From contig OX421497.1 of the NCBI GenBank assembly GCA_949126835.1, positions 20,243,409 to 20,307,408 of the forward strand: DNA of 64,000 bases, read 5' to 3'. Below the pieces are notes generated by a model that was not told the DNA's origin, did not search any database, and saw only the letters and a list, made by a program, of their open reading frames with translations. Shown in pieces: positions 1 through 11,745 of this stretch (positions within the stretch are counted from its first letter, which is position 1; each line of letters opens with the position of its first letter). The translations under genes were made by a program, and so were the position numbers. The stretch comes from Anisus vortex. Its lineage: Eukaryota; Mollusca; Gastropoda; Planorbidae.

Positions 1-725
1 TGAGAAGAGATAGGTCTTTAAGTTTTTTTTTTAAGATTTTCTTGTCCCAGATTCTCTCAGTGTCTGAGATAGACTGTTCCATAAAAAAGGCGCCACTGAC
101 TCAAATGAGCGCACTCCCAGGTTCTTCTTTCTGTGTCCATCCAAACTAGGAGTTTTGAGGAGAGACTGTGTTGAAGAGCGCAGTTCCCTAGATGGCTCAT
201 GCCTTGATATAAGCTCTCGAAGATAAGAAGGAGCAATGCCCTTTATGCATTCATACGTAATGGACATAATTTTGTGCTCTATTCGCTTTATCACCGGGAG
301 CCAGTGGAGATCCCTTAGTGTTGGGGAGATATGATTTTGCCTCCTCACCCCCGAAATGATGCGCGCTGCGGTGTTCTGCACTCTCTGTAATCTCTGCAGC
401 TGGTTCTGGTGCAAACCCCACAGGCAACTAATGCAGTACGGTAATCCAACCTTGACTGGATAAGAGAGACTGCTACTGTATTGGCAGTCCTTCTATTGAG
501 TTGAGGTCACAGCTGACCCAGGACACGTAGATGAGACGAACAAGACTTAACCACAGCACTGATATGGGCATTGATATTTTATTATCAATAAAAAGGCCAA
601 GGTCTCTAACCGTGTTGGACAACGTTATCTCGGAAGCCCCAACCTTGATCGTAGTAATAGAGATTTTCCAAAGTCTGACATCAGAACCACAGATAATTGC
701 CTCTGTCTTGTCATCATTTATTTTA
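1..725 (-). pseudogene. LINE (CR1/L2-like) reverse transcriptase C-terminal relic
   Basis: Reading the minus strand from about 725 down to 31 gives the C-terminal part of a non-LTR retrotransposon reverse transcriptase. It starts with a frame containing 'LNDDKTEAIICGS', then 'VRDLGLFID', and after frame breaks 'LQRVQNTAARIISG', 'LRDLHWLPV' and 'APSYLRELI'. These are the thumb/post-RT signatures of CR1/L2/Jockey-type LINEs. The last part is one open frame (414 to 31); the upstream part is shifted and interrupted, so the copy is dead. It runs off the left edge of the window. The same 3'-terminal protein region recurs at 50.6 kb on the plus strand. Family level is secure; the exact clade is inference. 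Confidence 0.8.
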
Positions 726-734
726 AGTTGGTTA

Positions 735-1305
735 GATTATATTATAGATACATATTTTTTTAAAGCTAGCTTTTATAAATTGCTGATACTGATATTTATG
801 ACTTGAAATTGTCAAAGTCAAAAAGAACCAAATGTAGCCCCAGGACAAGGAGTACTGAAGTAGTCCTTGCCCCCAGGAACAAAAAAAGAGAAAACAATCT
901 GATAGAATGAAGAGGTTTGTTATAACATTAACTAACCAAGTCTTATATGAAAGTTATATTCAGTACATTCACTACAACGTATAATACAATACAAGGCAGA
1001 GAATAAATTTGTAAACATTTTGTGGTGAAACTCAAAAACATTTTCACAAGTCAGACTAAATTACTATCTTGGAATCCACATACTGATGAAAATGAAGTAC
1101 GGTAGGCCTAATTAAAAAATCAAACAAAACATTGTATCTTCATAAAAAGGATCTTTCACAAATGTAATAAGAGTATAAAAATTAGTTAGACATATACTAG
1201 AATATGCATCTTCTTCAACGAAAGAAAACTTTTAAAAATTATAACAAATTCAGAAATTTAAGAGCTGCATAATATAATAATAATAGGTATATATTTATAG
1301 TTCAT
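735..1305. other. No recognisable feature
   Basis: AT-rich sequence between the LINE relic and the piggyBac relic. I see no convincing coding frame, TIRs or tandem repeat here. Confidence 0.4.
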
Positions 1306-1309
1306 TACT

Positions 1310-1940
1310 ACCGGTAGCGAATATTCACAACTGACAAGATTCCCAATGGGGAAGTGCCAGACATTGTCAATTCTTACATCTCTTGTTGGTACTGGTGCTA
1401 CATTAGGCTTCTTTTTCCTGGAATCAATTTTTATCTGTCAATCTGATGGCCTTCCTCTTTTGGATGTATTATAGATGATGTTCCATTATTGCATAATGTC
1501 ATGGCTAAATGAAGTCTAAAGTCAGTCATTTTCATTGCTGGTTCATCTGGGTGACACTTTTTAAAAAGTGTCCATGAATTTATTATAGCAATATCTATAA
1601 TGTGGTAGAAAAGTATCATATCATATACTATACCACTTTCTCGATCTCATTCTGATTTTGTTTCTTCCTCATTTATGGAATTTATACTGTCTAAAGTCTA
1701 AAAGATAAACTCCTCTCATATGTTCATTATATTGCTTAATTACTGCTGGGCAAGCTATTGTAATTCTCTGTTTGGACTTTCTGTCAAAATGTTGAATGTC
1801 ACCTAGAGGATCCACGCCAACAAATGAAGATAGAAGTGTGACTGTTTTATTGTCTCTCCAAAAGACATTGCTGATGTTTATACCATCTGCGTTTTTTTTT
1901 CCCACTGGCATATATAGCTCAGTGAGTTCCAAGACCAAGC
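1310..1940 (-). pseudogene. piggyBac transposase relic (C-terminal half)
   Basis: Minus-strand frames give the end of a piggyBac (PGBD-type) transposase in several broken pieces. From 1938: 'WRDNKTVTLLSSFVG', 'DRKSKQRITIACPAVIKQY' and 'EHMRGVYLLD', which match the conserved strand and the 'Y-N-x-H-M-x-G-V-D-L-L-D' region. After a frameshift near 1620-1670 comes 'HIIDIAIINSWTLF', matching the final helix. Further down 'VPTRDVRIDNVWHFPIGN' resembles the stretch before the C-terminal Cys-rich finger. In the visible motif the aspartate of 'GVDLLD' is Tyr ('GVYLLD'). The N-terminal half and TIRs were not found. It sits about 300 bp upstream of the AMN1-like gene, antisense to it. Two short TTAA-flanked elements elsewhere in the window could belong to this superfamily. 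Confidence 0.75.
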
Positions 1941-2233
1941 GTAGATAACTCTTATTAAAACATTTGCATTGTTTATTTACATCGAAACGGTGTTGAGTTT
2001 GACCTGGATTCCAAAGCAGCTAATGCATATAAAAAAAATAAACATAGACAGAGATTTATGCCTTTCAATGTTTTTTGAAAAATTTCAATATTCGCCCAGT
2101 ACTTATTATTTATTTAAAAAATTAGATTTGTATGTGCAATTGTATTTAATTTGATGTGGTTTTATTTTAGCCAATAGAAAATAATATTCCTTGCACACAG
2201 AAGCCCGTATCTGCGTATCACGAACGGTTTGTT

Positions 2234-2252
2234 GAAATATGGCGGCCATGGC
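2234..2252 (+). promoter_or_regulatory. YY1-like/Kozak context around the AMN1 start codons
   Basis: The first exon opens with two in-frame ATGs nine bases apart inside 'aaatATGGCGGCCATGG'. The sequence 'ATGGCGGC' is the core of the metazoan YY1 site often found over translation starts of housekeeping genes, and the second ATG has the better Kozak context (gccATGg). There is no obvious TATA box upstream. The role is inferred from the motif only. Confidence 0.3.
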
Positions 2253-5200
2253 ACCCTACGTTTTTAGTATCCCAAGTTTATTTCAAACGTGAGTGTTATG
2301 TGTTCATTTTTTACCATGTAAATCAAAAATGTATAAACGTCTATTAAAATAAAGGAAATCCTTATCTGTTTCATATGAAAATGACTAGACTATGGAAGCT
2401 GTTAATTTACTATTTGGCAGTTGGTTTTCTGCGACTTGGACTTGCTTGGGTCTTGACTAAAATGACTTCACTTGACCTGACCCCTTTTCAAAAACCAAAA
2501 GCCTTTTATTTATTATTTAGTAGCTTTTAGATGTAGACTTTAGGGCCTACTTTTCTATTTTAAGGCTTTTATTGTTATATTGTTTGTTAAAAATGTATGG
2601 CATGATTTTTATTTTCGCCAAAGAGCATGCACGCATGTCAAGCATGATCAGACTACATTCTAACTAATGACACTAATTTGCAAACATCATTTATCTTATC
2701 ATTTTATGTTTAAAATAGCTTGGCTTAGTTTTAGGAGTAGGCTATTTCTTTTGACTAATGCACACTATATTGGGGCACACCAAGGTCCTGTACGGCGACC
2801 AGCCACCCGCAGCATGCTGATAGGGCACTATACTACTGTCTCCCACTGATGAATTCCCCTTGGATCATTATTGTGGTGGCTCGCCTGTATACCTGCAATG
2901 TCGCCCGGTAGCATAAATCCTATTATACTATAGGTATGGGCATCCAGGGCGGGGTTTAGACAGGAATACTGTGCACATTGCTTCCTCCCCACTGGGTCTC
3001 GGTGCCTCTCTGCAGTACGAGACCTTGGGCGCGCAGCAGGGGTTGCCCCTATGCATTAGCCCACCAGTGTGCTTCTGTTGCAAGCGTACTGGTGGTTTCC
3101 GCCCATGGATACACAAGTGGGCTTGCTTCACCAATCTTGTTCCATACAAGCATATCCTTGCTTTTGGCCTCCATGTCCAAATGTCTCCGCATCATCCATT
3201 TGTCTTGGTCTGTTTTTGTCTCCTCAGTCTTCTGTTATTCTCTCCAGATGGCCTGCATTATTTTCTTGTTTACCTCTGCCCTCTGCCACTACCAGTTTCA
3301 AGTGTGATGAAGCTTATTTCTGGTGACCAGATTGCTTTATTACCTTTGTTATCCCAACAGATTGCATGCATCCATGCTGGGTGGGCGCTTTAAAAACGTT
3401 TGAAAAAAAAATTCAACTGGCTTTGTCAAATTTAAGACTCTTGGAATGGAAATTCATTTCTAAGCCAATAGAGCACTGCATGCCTTTTTGTTATGTCACT
3501 GCCGGAAAGAAAAACTCAGAACTAACTGTCTGTTTCTGTTATGTTCAACTAAATAGCTCAGCAGATAATATTCAGAGCATAATAGTTCATTATATATTAT
3601 AAATGATCTTTTGTAATAGATCCACAACAGCTGTGATTCGTCATTTAAGCAATTATGAAGACAGTCTGAGGGAGACACCTGCAAACATCAAGCAAGCTGT
3701 GTTACGTCTGATGAGCAAAAGAGGCCTCATTACAGATGAGAACATTGATAAGGTAGGATATATAGTATCATTGACAGAGGTATAAGTGTAGTCACATTTT
3801 TATCAACTCTGCTCCAAGCTCCAGCAAATTAAATTAAATGAATTTTATAGTAAGTTAATGACTCAAATTCATCTAGTGACAAAACAAATGTAAAACAAAC
3901 AAATTCTGGGTTTACCAACAAAGGCATTTTTTAGCAACATAGAGTGTTAATATGTATAATTAAATTTTTCATTAAACCAAAATTATAATTCATTAAAAAA
4001 AATGAAGTTTATAATTTTTACATATTTTTCTTTACATTTTAAAGCTTGAGCAGTAAAAAGTTGACCAGCCCCGATTTCAGTAGTTGTGTAAATTGGTTCT
4101 TTATAAACCATTAATAAAAACAGTATTGCAACTGAATTGCATATTCAAAAATTTTTTTTTTTTACCTTAATGCAAGATATAGACTATTTATATCACACAT
4201 TTTTTATAATTAATCCCCATCCAGCTTTAAAGTAGCAAACTTAAGCCTACTGTTAAATATATGAAAGTGGTGATATACATTCTTAATAAGAAAAAATGGA
4301 TTTGTTTAAAATTAATTTTTTGCATCATACAAAATAATATAAAGAAAATACAATTGACAATAAAAAGCTCATTTAATTCTCAACTTTTGCTAATGCCCAT
4401 TCATCATTTCTGAGGTAGACATCTCTGGATATAGTCTTTTAAATGTATTTGAACAATGTTCTTGTTTATTGAATATATTTGATATTTTGGTCCTAAGACA
4501 ATAAAAGAAAAGGATCTACAAGAAATTTTTCGGACTATGTAACTGTTATTAGTATAATACTAAATTATTTTGTTAAGTTTGAATTTCCTTTTTTTCTCCA
4601 TGATAATGTTTAAAAATATCGAGTGATTTAAATAAATCCATGTATGATGTTGTTAAATAATTTCTGGTTCAATTCCACAGCACATCTTTTTGTAAGAAAT
4701 GTATACTAGAGATTTTAGATTTATCATTGAATAATTTGAGACGTTGTACAATTTGTCAACTGTATTCCCTTCCCCAGGTGCTTTATTCAAGGCTGATGTC
4801 TTTAGATCTCAGCATCAGTCAAGTGTCTGACACATGTCTTTTCAAATTAGCCAACATGAAACAGTTGTGCAAGGTTGATCTGAATTCTTTCAAGGAAGCT
4901 AATGAAACAATAACATCAAGTGGTAAAAATTGTTGAATCCTTTTTATTTTCTTTACACATCTCTACATATTAGTATATTAGTGGGATAGACAGTTTGGGA
5001 ATGCATGGCTTCTGTATTTCAGAGTTTAAAAAAAAAGTAAAAATTATTGTGTGTGTTTATGTTTCTTTGATTTTGACAGTACTTTTCTTTAAAATTTCTT
5101 TAGTGGTAAACTGAATGTTACTCACAGAGAGGCAGATATGGGTATCCTCTTTTTTTTTTCCTAATTTTTATATTAAAATCTGATTTATTGCACTTTTATT

Positions 5201-8200
5201 TTTTTCAAAACATATTTTAATTTTAACACTGATAAAAAAAGCCTGTGACTGTGACCTCCATTGTCTTGTCAACCTAGATTTCTTGTTGATTTTTTGTTTG
5301 CTTTAGACTCTTTTGTCTGATGGCCTTAAAAGTTAAACACATTCTCTCTAAATTTCCTGCAAAAAAAATTATTTTCATTATAACTTTTACATTGCTGAAT
5401 TTGTTTATTTTATAAAAATATATACACTATAATTTATACTATTTATACACTATAATATAATGCAAACAGTTAATGGCAACTCATTAAAGTAAAGTATGCC
5501 TGTCTGGCCAAATTAATTCATAGGGCCATTAAAAGTAATCCAAGAGCTGTTACCCTTTGCTTTTGCCTTCACTCCCCTACTATCAAGGCTTTCTGGTTTT
5601 CCCTATTTTGTGTAATAGCTTTACAGGGTTTTGTTTTGTTAATATTTTACATGTATACTGTACAATGTGTCTGCATCATATTTATTTATTATGTAACAAT
5701 TTTATATAATCAATGATGTGTCGACACATTCCCACGTCCTAAAAGTATCAACACAAAATGCTGTAGAATGCAAAAAAAAACTGAAACAAAAAAGCTTCTG
5801 TGATATATTTTATGTAAATTGTTCCATTTATGATTTCAAATACTATGTATTTTGAAACACTGTTACATAAATCTTTTTTTTTTTGCTTCTAAGACATGGA
5901 ACATATACATGTTTTGTTCTAAATACGCTTATGTTGGCCTTACACTTACTGAATGATACTCTTTTATTTAAAAAAAAAATGATATTACTAGCACATACTA
6001 ATTATGACCTTATTAAGAACAGATCTTTGTTCTTTCAAAGTTTCCTATTTCTTTACATTGAAATATTTCTAAACCTTAAACTTTATTTATACATATTTAT
6101 GACATTCTAAAAAATCTTTGTTTTCACAAATTGATAGATAAAGAATTTTTCTAACATTTGGAGTTTTAAATAGTTTTAACAAAACAAGATTTAAAAGTGA
6201 ACTGTAGTCATCATCTCATCAGAAGTACTTACATTTGGGATCAGTTGGAGCTTAACCCTTACAGTACCGACCTACTTAGCTGCGATGTATACCTTCAGTC
6301 CCAGACATTATTTTACTAATCATCCCCTCCATCCCAGATATTATTTTAGAATGGCTGAGACATCGATAGGGTTCAGAATTTTTTTTATTACTTTTTTGTT
6401 GGTAAAAATTGATGATAGAGAGTAAATTGCTAGAAACATAATAACATACCTTATTAGAATAATATAATTCATAACGTAATTGTATTCATTTGTAAAAAAT
6501 AATCCATAAGAAAAAGTCTAATCAACAAGTACCGCCATAATACCGGAAGGTAATTCAGTAGCGTCCATTAGGCCCGCACTTTCAATTTAAAAAAACAACA
6601 ACTCAGTAATGGGTCAATTTTCATAATTTAAAAAGCGAAATAAAATTCAACTATTCAGCTATCAAATAAATATTCTGCCTGAGACTATGGTGAAAGGTCA
6701 AATCCTTTATTTCGATCTTTAAATAGACACCCTTCCTTGAGGCAAATATACGCGGCTGGGTTCCAGGAGATTTGGTACATGTCCGGGACTAAAGGAAAGA
6801 AATAGTTGGAGGAAAATATACGCATCCAGGGTTGTAAGGGTTAACCTATTTGTTAACTTTACATGTAGCTTCAATGGAATCTCTTACTCTCAACAGGTAT
6901 AATAAAGTTGTCAGAATCCTGTCCCCATCTCCAGATTGTTTACCTGCGTCGTAACGTGAAAATAACAGACGATGCTGTGGTTGCTTTGTCCAGGAACTGC
7001 CCCAGGCTGAGAGAGCTTAATGTTGGTGGGTGTATTCTGTTGACAGATGAGTCTTTGATAGCCTTGGGTGAAAATTCACACCACCTCAAGTCGCTAAACA
7101 TCACATCCACACAGGTAGAGTTTCAATGATTGTTGTCGTGTTTTCAATATTGCTGAGTCTGTTGTTGTTTGTCTTAGTCCTTGTCCCGACATGAGCCCTG
7201 GCTCAAAACACAATCGTTCAGAAATGGCTGTGGCTATTGGGACCTGGGTCCTTTTAGGATTAAATGGCTATTTGGACCCAGCTTCAGTTGGAATTCCTTA
7301 TACTCAAATAAAAAAGAGGGGGGGAAAGCACAAAATATATTGTAATTCTTATATTTTATAAGAAATAGCACAAAAATCACCAAATCTATCCCTATCCTAT
7401 ATAACCCAACTGATGCTAACTATTACAAAAATTACTACAAAGCCATCCCTAATCTATATAAACTAACCGTTACTAACTATCTATTACTAATTCTATCAGG
7501 TCCGAATAGCCACTTTCAGACATGCCTACCGTTCCGGATTTTCCGGAACCGTTCTGTAAAATGGCCGAAAATTACCCCCCCATTCCGCATCAGACCAGTT
7601 TGTTCCGCAAAATCGGTGTCTCTGGAAATGCCGACATTTTAATTAGGAAAGTAATAACGCGAAATAAACAAAAGGCGTTTGCCAACTTTTGTTTTCTTCA
7701 TGTCACTTCCGTTTTAATGTAAACTATTTCCTATTTATTTTTGGTCGAGAGTGCATAAGCGCTAGGCGCCTCTAGGGCTTCGCGGCACTGCCGACTACTT
7801 GTCAAATAATTTTAGGGACACTAAAACTAAACTAATCATTGCTAGCCAAAACAAAATGTTACCTTCTAGTAACCTAATAAAAGTAGTTGCTAAATTAAAA
7901 TTCAAAATAAAGTAAAGTATATTTTCCCTACTGCTTTAACTTTAAATTGGTAGGCTAAAACTAAAACTGATGTTGGTGTAATAAAATTAGAACAGACATA
8001 GTGATACCGGTACTAGTGTAAGTGCCTAGTACATTTAGCTAGGCCTATTAAAGCCTATTATAATAAATTTGCTTAGGCGTAAAGTGGCATAGACCTTTAG
8101 ACTTAGTCCTAGGCCTAGGCTTATGAATTTACTTTGTTTAGTTAGTTTTACCAATATCAAGCATTTATGATTTAAGTTGATACTCAATGAGGCTACATTG

Positions 8201-11200
8201 ACCTTAGTTTAGTCATTAGTTAAGAATATAGATATGCCCTAGCTAGGTAGACATACTGATTAATTTGAATTTAGCCACTTTCTGAGTTTTTGTCCTAGGC
8301 CTAAGACTTAATAGATTGAAAGGTTTATTAAAAAAAACCCACAGCATTGTTATTATTGAGTAATAGCTTTAAATCATATAGCTACATAAAAAGCCACTGT
8401 TTTTCCTTTTAATAGTTTTATAACCTTAGTTAAACTACTTAAACATAGATAAATGTAATCCCTCCCCCCTCCACAATAATTTTCTTTTCATAAACTCTAT
8501 ATTGACTTAGATTGTATTCTAGATCTTATATATATTTAATATACAGTGTTTGCACTGTAAATGAGACTATTTTTCTTACGTATTTTAACAATATTATTTA
8601 GCGTATATATTGGCTCGAAAATACTTTCTCCGCGCTTATGTTCCTCATTTTGGTCCCATGTTCCTCATTTTTACCTTGGGTGTTCCTCATTTTGATTTGT
8701 GGAGGTAGGCATGTCTGCACTTTGTTTAGAAATACAAGGAATTGTAAAATTAAAAAAAAAATTACAATTCTGTGCGTAGAATAGTTTGTAAAATGGAAGA
8801 GACTGAAACTGGTGACATTTCCATTAAGAAAGTTTTCTATTAAAGTTTAGTTTAAAGCTTATTAGTATAGTCAAAGAACAGGAGTTATACAATGTGGATA
8901 CTGTGTGGGCAGCTCTATCCCAGCTGTCTTTATGTTCCTCAACCAATGTCAAGTATTCAGGTACATCCTCTAGACCTTGGGAAAAAATCCTGGTCTTTTT
9001 TACCTGGATTTCAACCTGAGACTTTGGAATAGCAATCCAATGCAGACATTTGTAATCCAGTTTCTAGTTCCTCTTTTGTGGCTAAATCTATCAATCTACA
9101 ACATGGTAAATATATTCATCAATTTTATATCTTGTCATAGATCAATTAATGACTTGGTTCAAACATGAATCTGATACTATAAATTTGTATTTTCAGACAA
9201 CAGATTCTGGCATTTATAGTTTGTGTCAAGGTCTTTGTTCCAATGTGCTTACAGTAAGTTGCTTTAATTTCACATCTCTGAAGAGCTTAACACCAGACTT
9301 AAGTAGTCTTTATGATCAGCTAAACATGTGTAAACAGTTAGATATAAAATCTTCATTGTGGCTTAGAAGAACAAATGTAATCATTAATATATAAAATCTT
9401 CATTGTGGCTTAGAAGAACAAATGTAATCAGTTTGATCTCTCCGGCCCTTTCAGGAAATAGACATCAGTGGCTGTACGAGTTTGACTGATGACAGTGTTG
9501 AAATACTCATACAGATGTGTCCGATGATCAGAATTTTATTGTTTGCAAGATGCCCAAATATTACAGGTAGTTTTTTGTCTTTTTCTTTTAATTGCTGTTG
9601 TATGTCTGTGGCCATATTGTGTGGCTAACATTTTGATACTGGCACAACATATGTATCTTTCTATAACGTTATTTATGTTTATAAAAAAAAATTTCTGTAC
9701 AGACTTCTAAACCTTTTTTTTTACACCAAAAATTATCTTAGAGTTAGAGTTAATGGCCTTGGATTCTATTTCACTGAATATGTTGATCGACCTATTGGGT
9801 TTATCTGACCTATGTGTATCATTGTGCAATCTGGTGTTTAGTTTATACTGTAGGTGTATACTGTATTATGTTTTTTCTAAAATTGTTTAATATTAACTTG
9901 GCAAATCTTTAATTGTATACCACCTGATCTTTGGAAGGCTAATTGACCCACTTTCTGCCTTGCTATTGAACTAAATCTTGTCACAAAGATGTGTTTCACT
10001 TGACAACACATTCTTTCAAACTTTCAGCCCTCACCCCAACCTACAAAAATCAGTTTTCAAATGTTTTTTTCATTAGATTTTATGGTGCATGTTTTAAAAT
10101 CCTTATTGAGTGCAGCTCTGACATATATGTGTATTTCCCCTCTGATCTATAAAAAGAATCGATAGAGTCTTCTTAATAAACATGTTTGTACCCATTTATG
10201 CCAGTGGAAGCTACAATTTTCATACACATTTAGTTAAACATATAAGCAAGTAATAGGAATAAACCAGCACAAACCTATCAGATAAAAAGGAAGTCGTATA
10301 ATATTTATTTAAAGGTCAGTGTTTAGGAAATACCAGTTTATAGATAAGTGAAAGCATATAAGAATTGCATACACTTTTTGCATCAAGAATATTGTTTCTA
10401 TGCCTAATCCATTTTTTATAATTCAGTGGTATTTCCCCAACAGAGCTATATATATGATATAGCTGCCTGATTAGAACTGATTTTTTTATCATTTATAAAT
10501 CTATTAGCTTAGCTTTTTCAGTGTTTCTTTGTGAGTAGTTAAGAGCAAAGTCTTCAGAAGACTAACGCAAAATTAAAAAAAACATATATATATATTTAAA
10601 GGGTTTAAAGGATTATTACAAAAATGTTTTAGGGTTTGTTCAATTATCAGTTGATATGGATATTATTTCAGTTGATATAAAAATGTTGCAGGTATTTGAT
10701 TTAGCCCAATTCTCTTTGTGAAAATTCAAAAGTGTGAAATTCTGTACATTTCAAAACTTAAAGACCAAGTGAAGAGCTTTTTATTGAAATTGAGTTAACA
10801 TTTCATTTTGATATTAAATAGTGTATTCAGCATCTGAATGTTAATATAAATCATTTATACAAGATATTAAAGATACATTTTAAGTAATTAGTTCACTATT
10901 TGCACTAAAATGTGTGTGTTTTTCGGAGGAAAAATCCAAATCTCGTAGCCATTTGAGATGTTCTTATTTCCGGCAACATAGGAAAGTGACGTAAGAGAAA
11001 GGATTCCGACTAGGAAAAATTAATATTGCCACATGTTTTGAATGGTTAAATATAGATTTAAAGCGTCAAGTTTTGTTATTTATTTTCCTTCTCAAACGTC
11101 ACCTCCGCATGAGGCTATTCTAAATCTCGTTCCTTTGAGAAAAACCTCTTCATTTGGTCTTTAAGCTTTAGAAGCCAATACAGTCTTAAATATTTTCAGG

Positions 11201-11572
11201 AAGCTGTATTTTACTATTTATAGACATATAGAAAACTTGAAGATTATAAAATTTGGGTTGGATGTTTTTTTATTGTATTTATAATAGTATTAGCTTCTGA
11301 AATTGTTATACAATTTATTAACTTTTAGTTTAGTAAATTGATTTGGTTGTTTGAAAAAAGAAGAAAAAAAAAGAAATGATAAAATAAAAGCATTTCATGC
11401 TCAAATTGTATAAATAATTCTTACCATAATGATTTGTTGGTACAGATTAAGGCACCAACTAATGGCCTATTTTTGTTTGTTATGAGCAGAGAAAGCAAGA
11501 GTTGCATTGGAAGAGAGGTTAATTATGTTGGAAGGAGTCAAGATGAAGCAACTCTCATGGACTATTTATTGA
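2239..11572 (+). CDS. AMN1: AMN1-like leucine-rich repeat protein, seven exons
   Basis: Exons, joined by GT-AG sites with consistent phase: 2239-2288, 3620-3752, 4778-4922, 6897-7114, 9197-9253, 9455-9566, 11490-11572. They total 798 nt, or 265 residues plus stop, close to vertebrate AMN1 at about 258. Visible segments in order: 'ETPANIKQAVLRLMSKRG' and 'LITDENIDK' (N-terminal AMN1 signature), 'SLDLSISQVSD', 'VDLNSFKEANETITSSG', 'ITDDAVVALSRNCPRLREL', 'LLTDESLIALGENSHHLKSL', 'EIDISGCTSLTDDSVEIL', 'CPMIRILLFARCPNIT' and the family-typical end 'KMKQLSWTIY'. These are cysteine-containing LRRs of the FBXL/AMN1 kind without an F-box. Yeast Amn1 antagonises the mitotic exit network by binding Tem1; the animal role is less settled. 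The first exon (MAAMAPYVFS...) is the least certain, but its phase fits exon 2 exactly. The introns carry several DNA transposons. Confidence 0.88.
2770..3370. other. GC-richer unclassified block in AMN1 intron 1
   Basis: This part of intron 1 is clearly more GC-rich than its surroundings and has short overlapping open frames in several phases. That is typical of an old transposon or retroposed fragment rather than a conserved exon. I recognise no protein family and found no inverted ends. Confidence 0.35.
6252..6844. mobile_element. piggyBac-type MITE, copy 1 (AMN1 intron 3)
   Basis: The element body is 6256-6840 (585 bp), flanked on both sides by TTAA (6252-6255 and 6841-6844). The ends are inverted: left 'CCCTTACAGTACCG', right complement 'CCCTTACAACCCTGG'. 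A TTAA target and termini starting CCC are the piggyBac signature. There is no coding capacity. A 73-bp relative lies at 45338-45410 and shares the left 'CAGTACCGACCTACTT' block. The right end lies only 52 bp before the AMN1 exon 4 acceptor, so its sequence may overlap branch-point or polypyrimidine context. Confidence 0.85.
7230..7515. mobile_element. MITE family B, copy 1 (AMN1 intron 4)
   Basis: A ~285-bp non-coding element with inverted ends 'GTGGCTATTGGGACC' and 'GGTCCGAATAGCCAC'. It has a subterminal repeat of the same word ('tggctatttggaccc') and an A-rich middle with a recurring 'ctatataaactaacc' phrase. A second copy sits inside the pogo element at 17328-17624, alignable over essentially its whole length. 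The superfamily is not determined and I see no clean TSD. Its right end abuts the next element. Confidence 0.7.
7517..8717. mobile_element. 1.2-kb DNA transposon with TIR CAGACATGCCTACC
   Basis: Perfect 14-bp terminal inverted repeats: left 'CAGACATGCCTACC' at 7517, right 'GGTAGGCATGTCTG' ending at 8717. A 6-bp direct repeat CACTTT lies immediately outside both ends (7511-7516 and 8718-8723). The interior is AT-rich with no transposase frame, so it is non-autonomous. It inserted exactly at the end of MITE B. A 6-bp TSD does not fit hAT (8), piggyBac (4) or mariner (TA), so I leave the superfamily open. Confidence 0.75.
9343..9437 (+). repeat. 47-bp tandem duplication before AMN1 exon 6
   Basis: The phrase 'cttcattgtggcttagaaga' occurs at 9351 and again at 9398 as part of a 47-bp direct duplication. 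The second copy ends about 20 bp from the acceptor of the exon starting at 9455. Confidence 0.8.
10140..10428. mobile_element. MITE family C, copy 1 (AMN1 intron 6)
   Basis: About 289 bp. The left end is 'ctgatctataaaaagaatcg' and the right end 'ccattttttataattcagtg', which are inverted relative to each other. Both are flanked by 'gtatttcccc', consistent with an 8-bp or longer TSD. It shares its ends and the following 'cttcttaataaa' with the better preserved copy at 32444-33164. There is no coding capacity. Confidence 0.7.
10758..11164. mobile_element. TTAA-flanked MITE family D (AMN1 intron 6)
   Basis: Inverted ends 'AGACCAAGTGAAGAG' at 10762 and its near complement ending at 11160 ('CTCTTCATTTGGTCT'), each followed outward by TTAA (10758-10761 and 11161-11164). 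The ~399-bp body is non-coding. TTAA targets occur in piggyBac and Kolobok superfamilies. The termini do not start CCC, so Kolobok-like is the more natural reading, as inference. Confidence 0.7.
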
Positions 11573-11745
11573 CCTTCACTGTATCTGTATCTTGCCTGTG
11601 ATTGGTTGAATGGAACACATAACAGGAGGAGCCAAGATGAAGCAACTCTCATTCTCATGGACTACCTTTTTTTTATTACTACGCACAATTTCATTGGTTG
11701 AAAGTGACCTGTACCTAGCTGTGATTGGTTGAATTAAACACCATG
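11533..11745 (+). repeat. Tandem duplication of the end of the last AMN1 exon
   Basis: The sequence encoding the C-terminal 'GVKMKQLSW' plus the following 3' UTR is repeated about 94 bp downstream. 'aggagtcaagatgaagcaac' at 11533 recurs as 'aggagccaagatgaagcaac' at 11627, and 'ctgtgattggttgaat' recurs after each. The second copy lies behind the stop codon at 11570-11572 and carries small insertions, so it is untranslated in the predicted transcript. Confidence 0.8.

Noticed and set aside
2928..3393. Overlapping frames in AMN1 intron 1
   Set aside because: Several phases on both strands are open at once in a GC-richer block; none has conserved motifs or fits the AMN1 phase.
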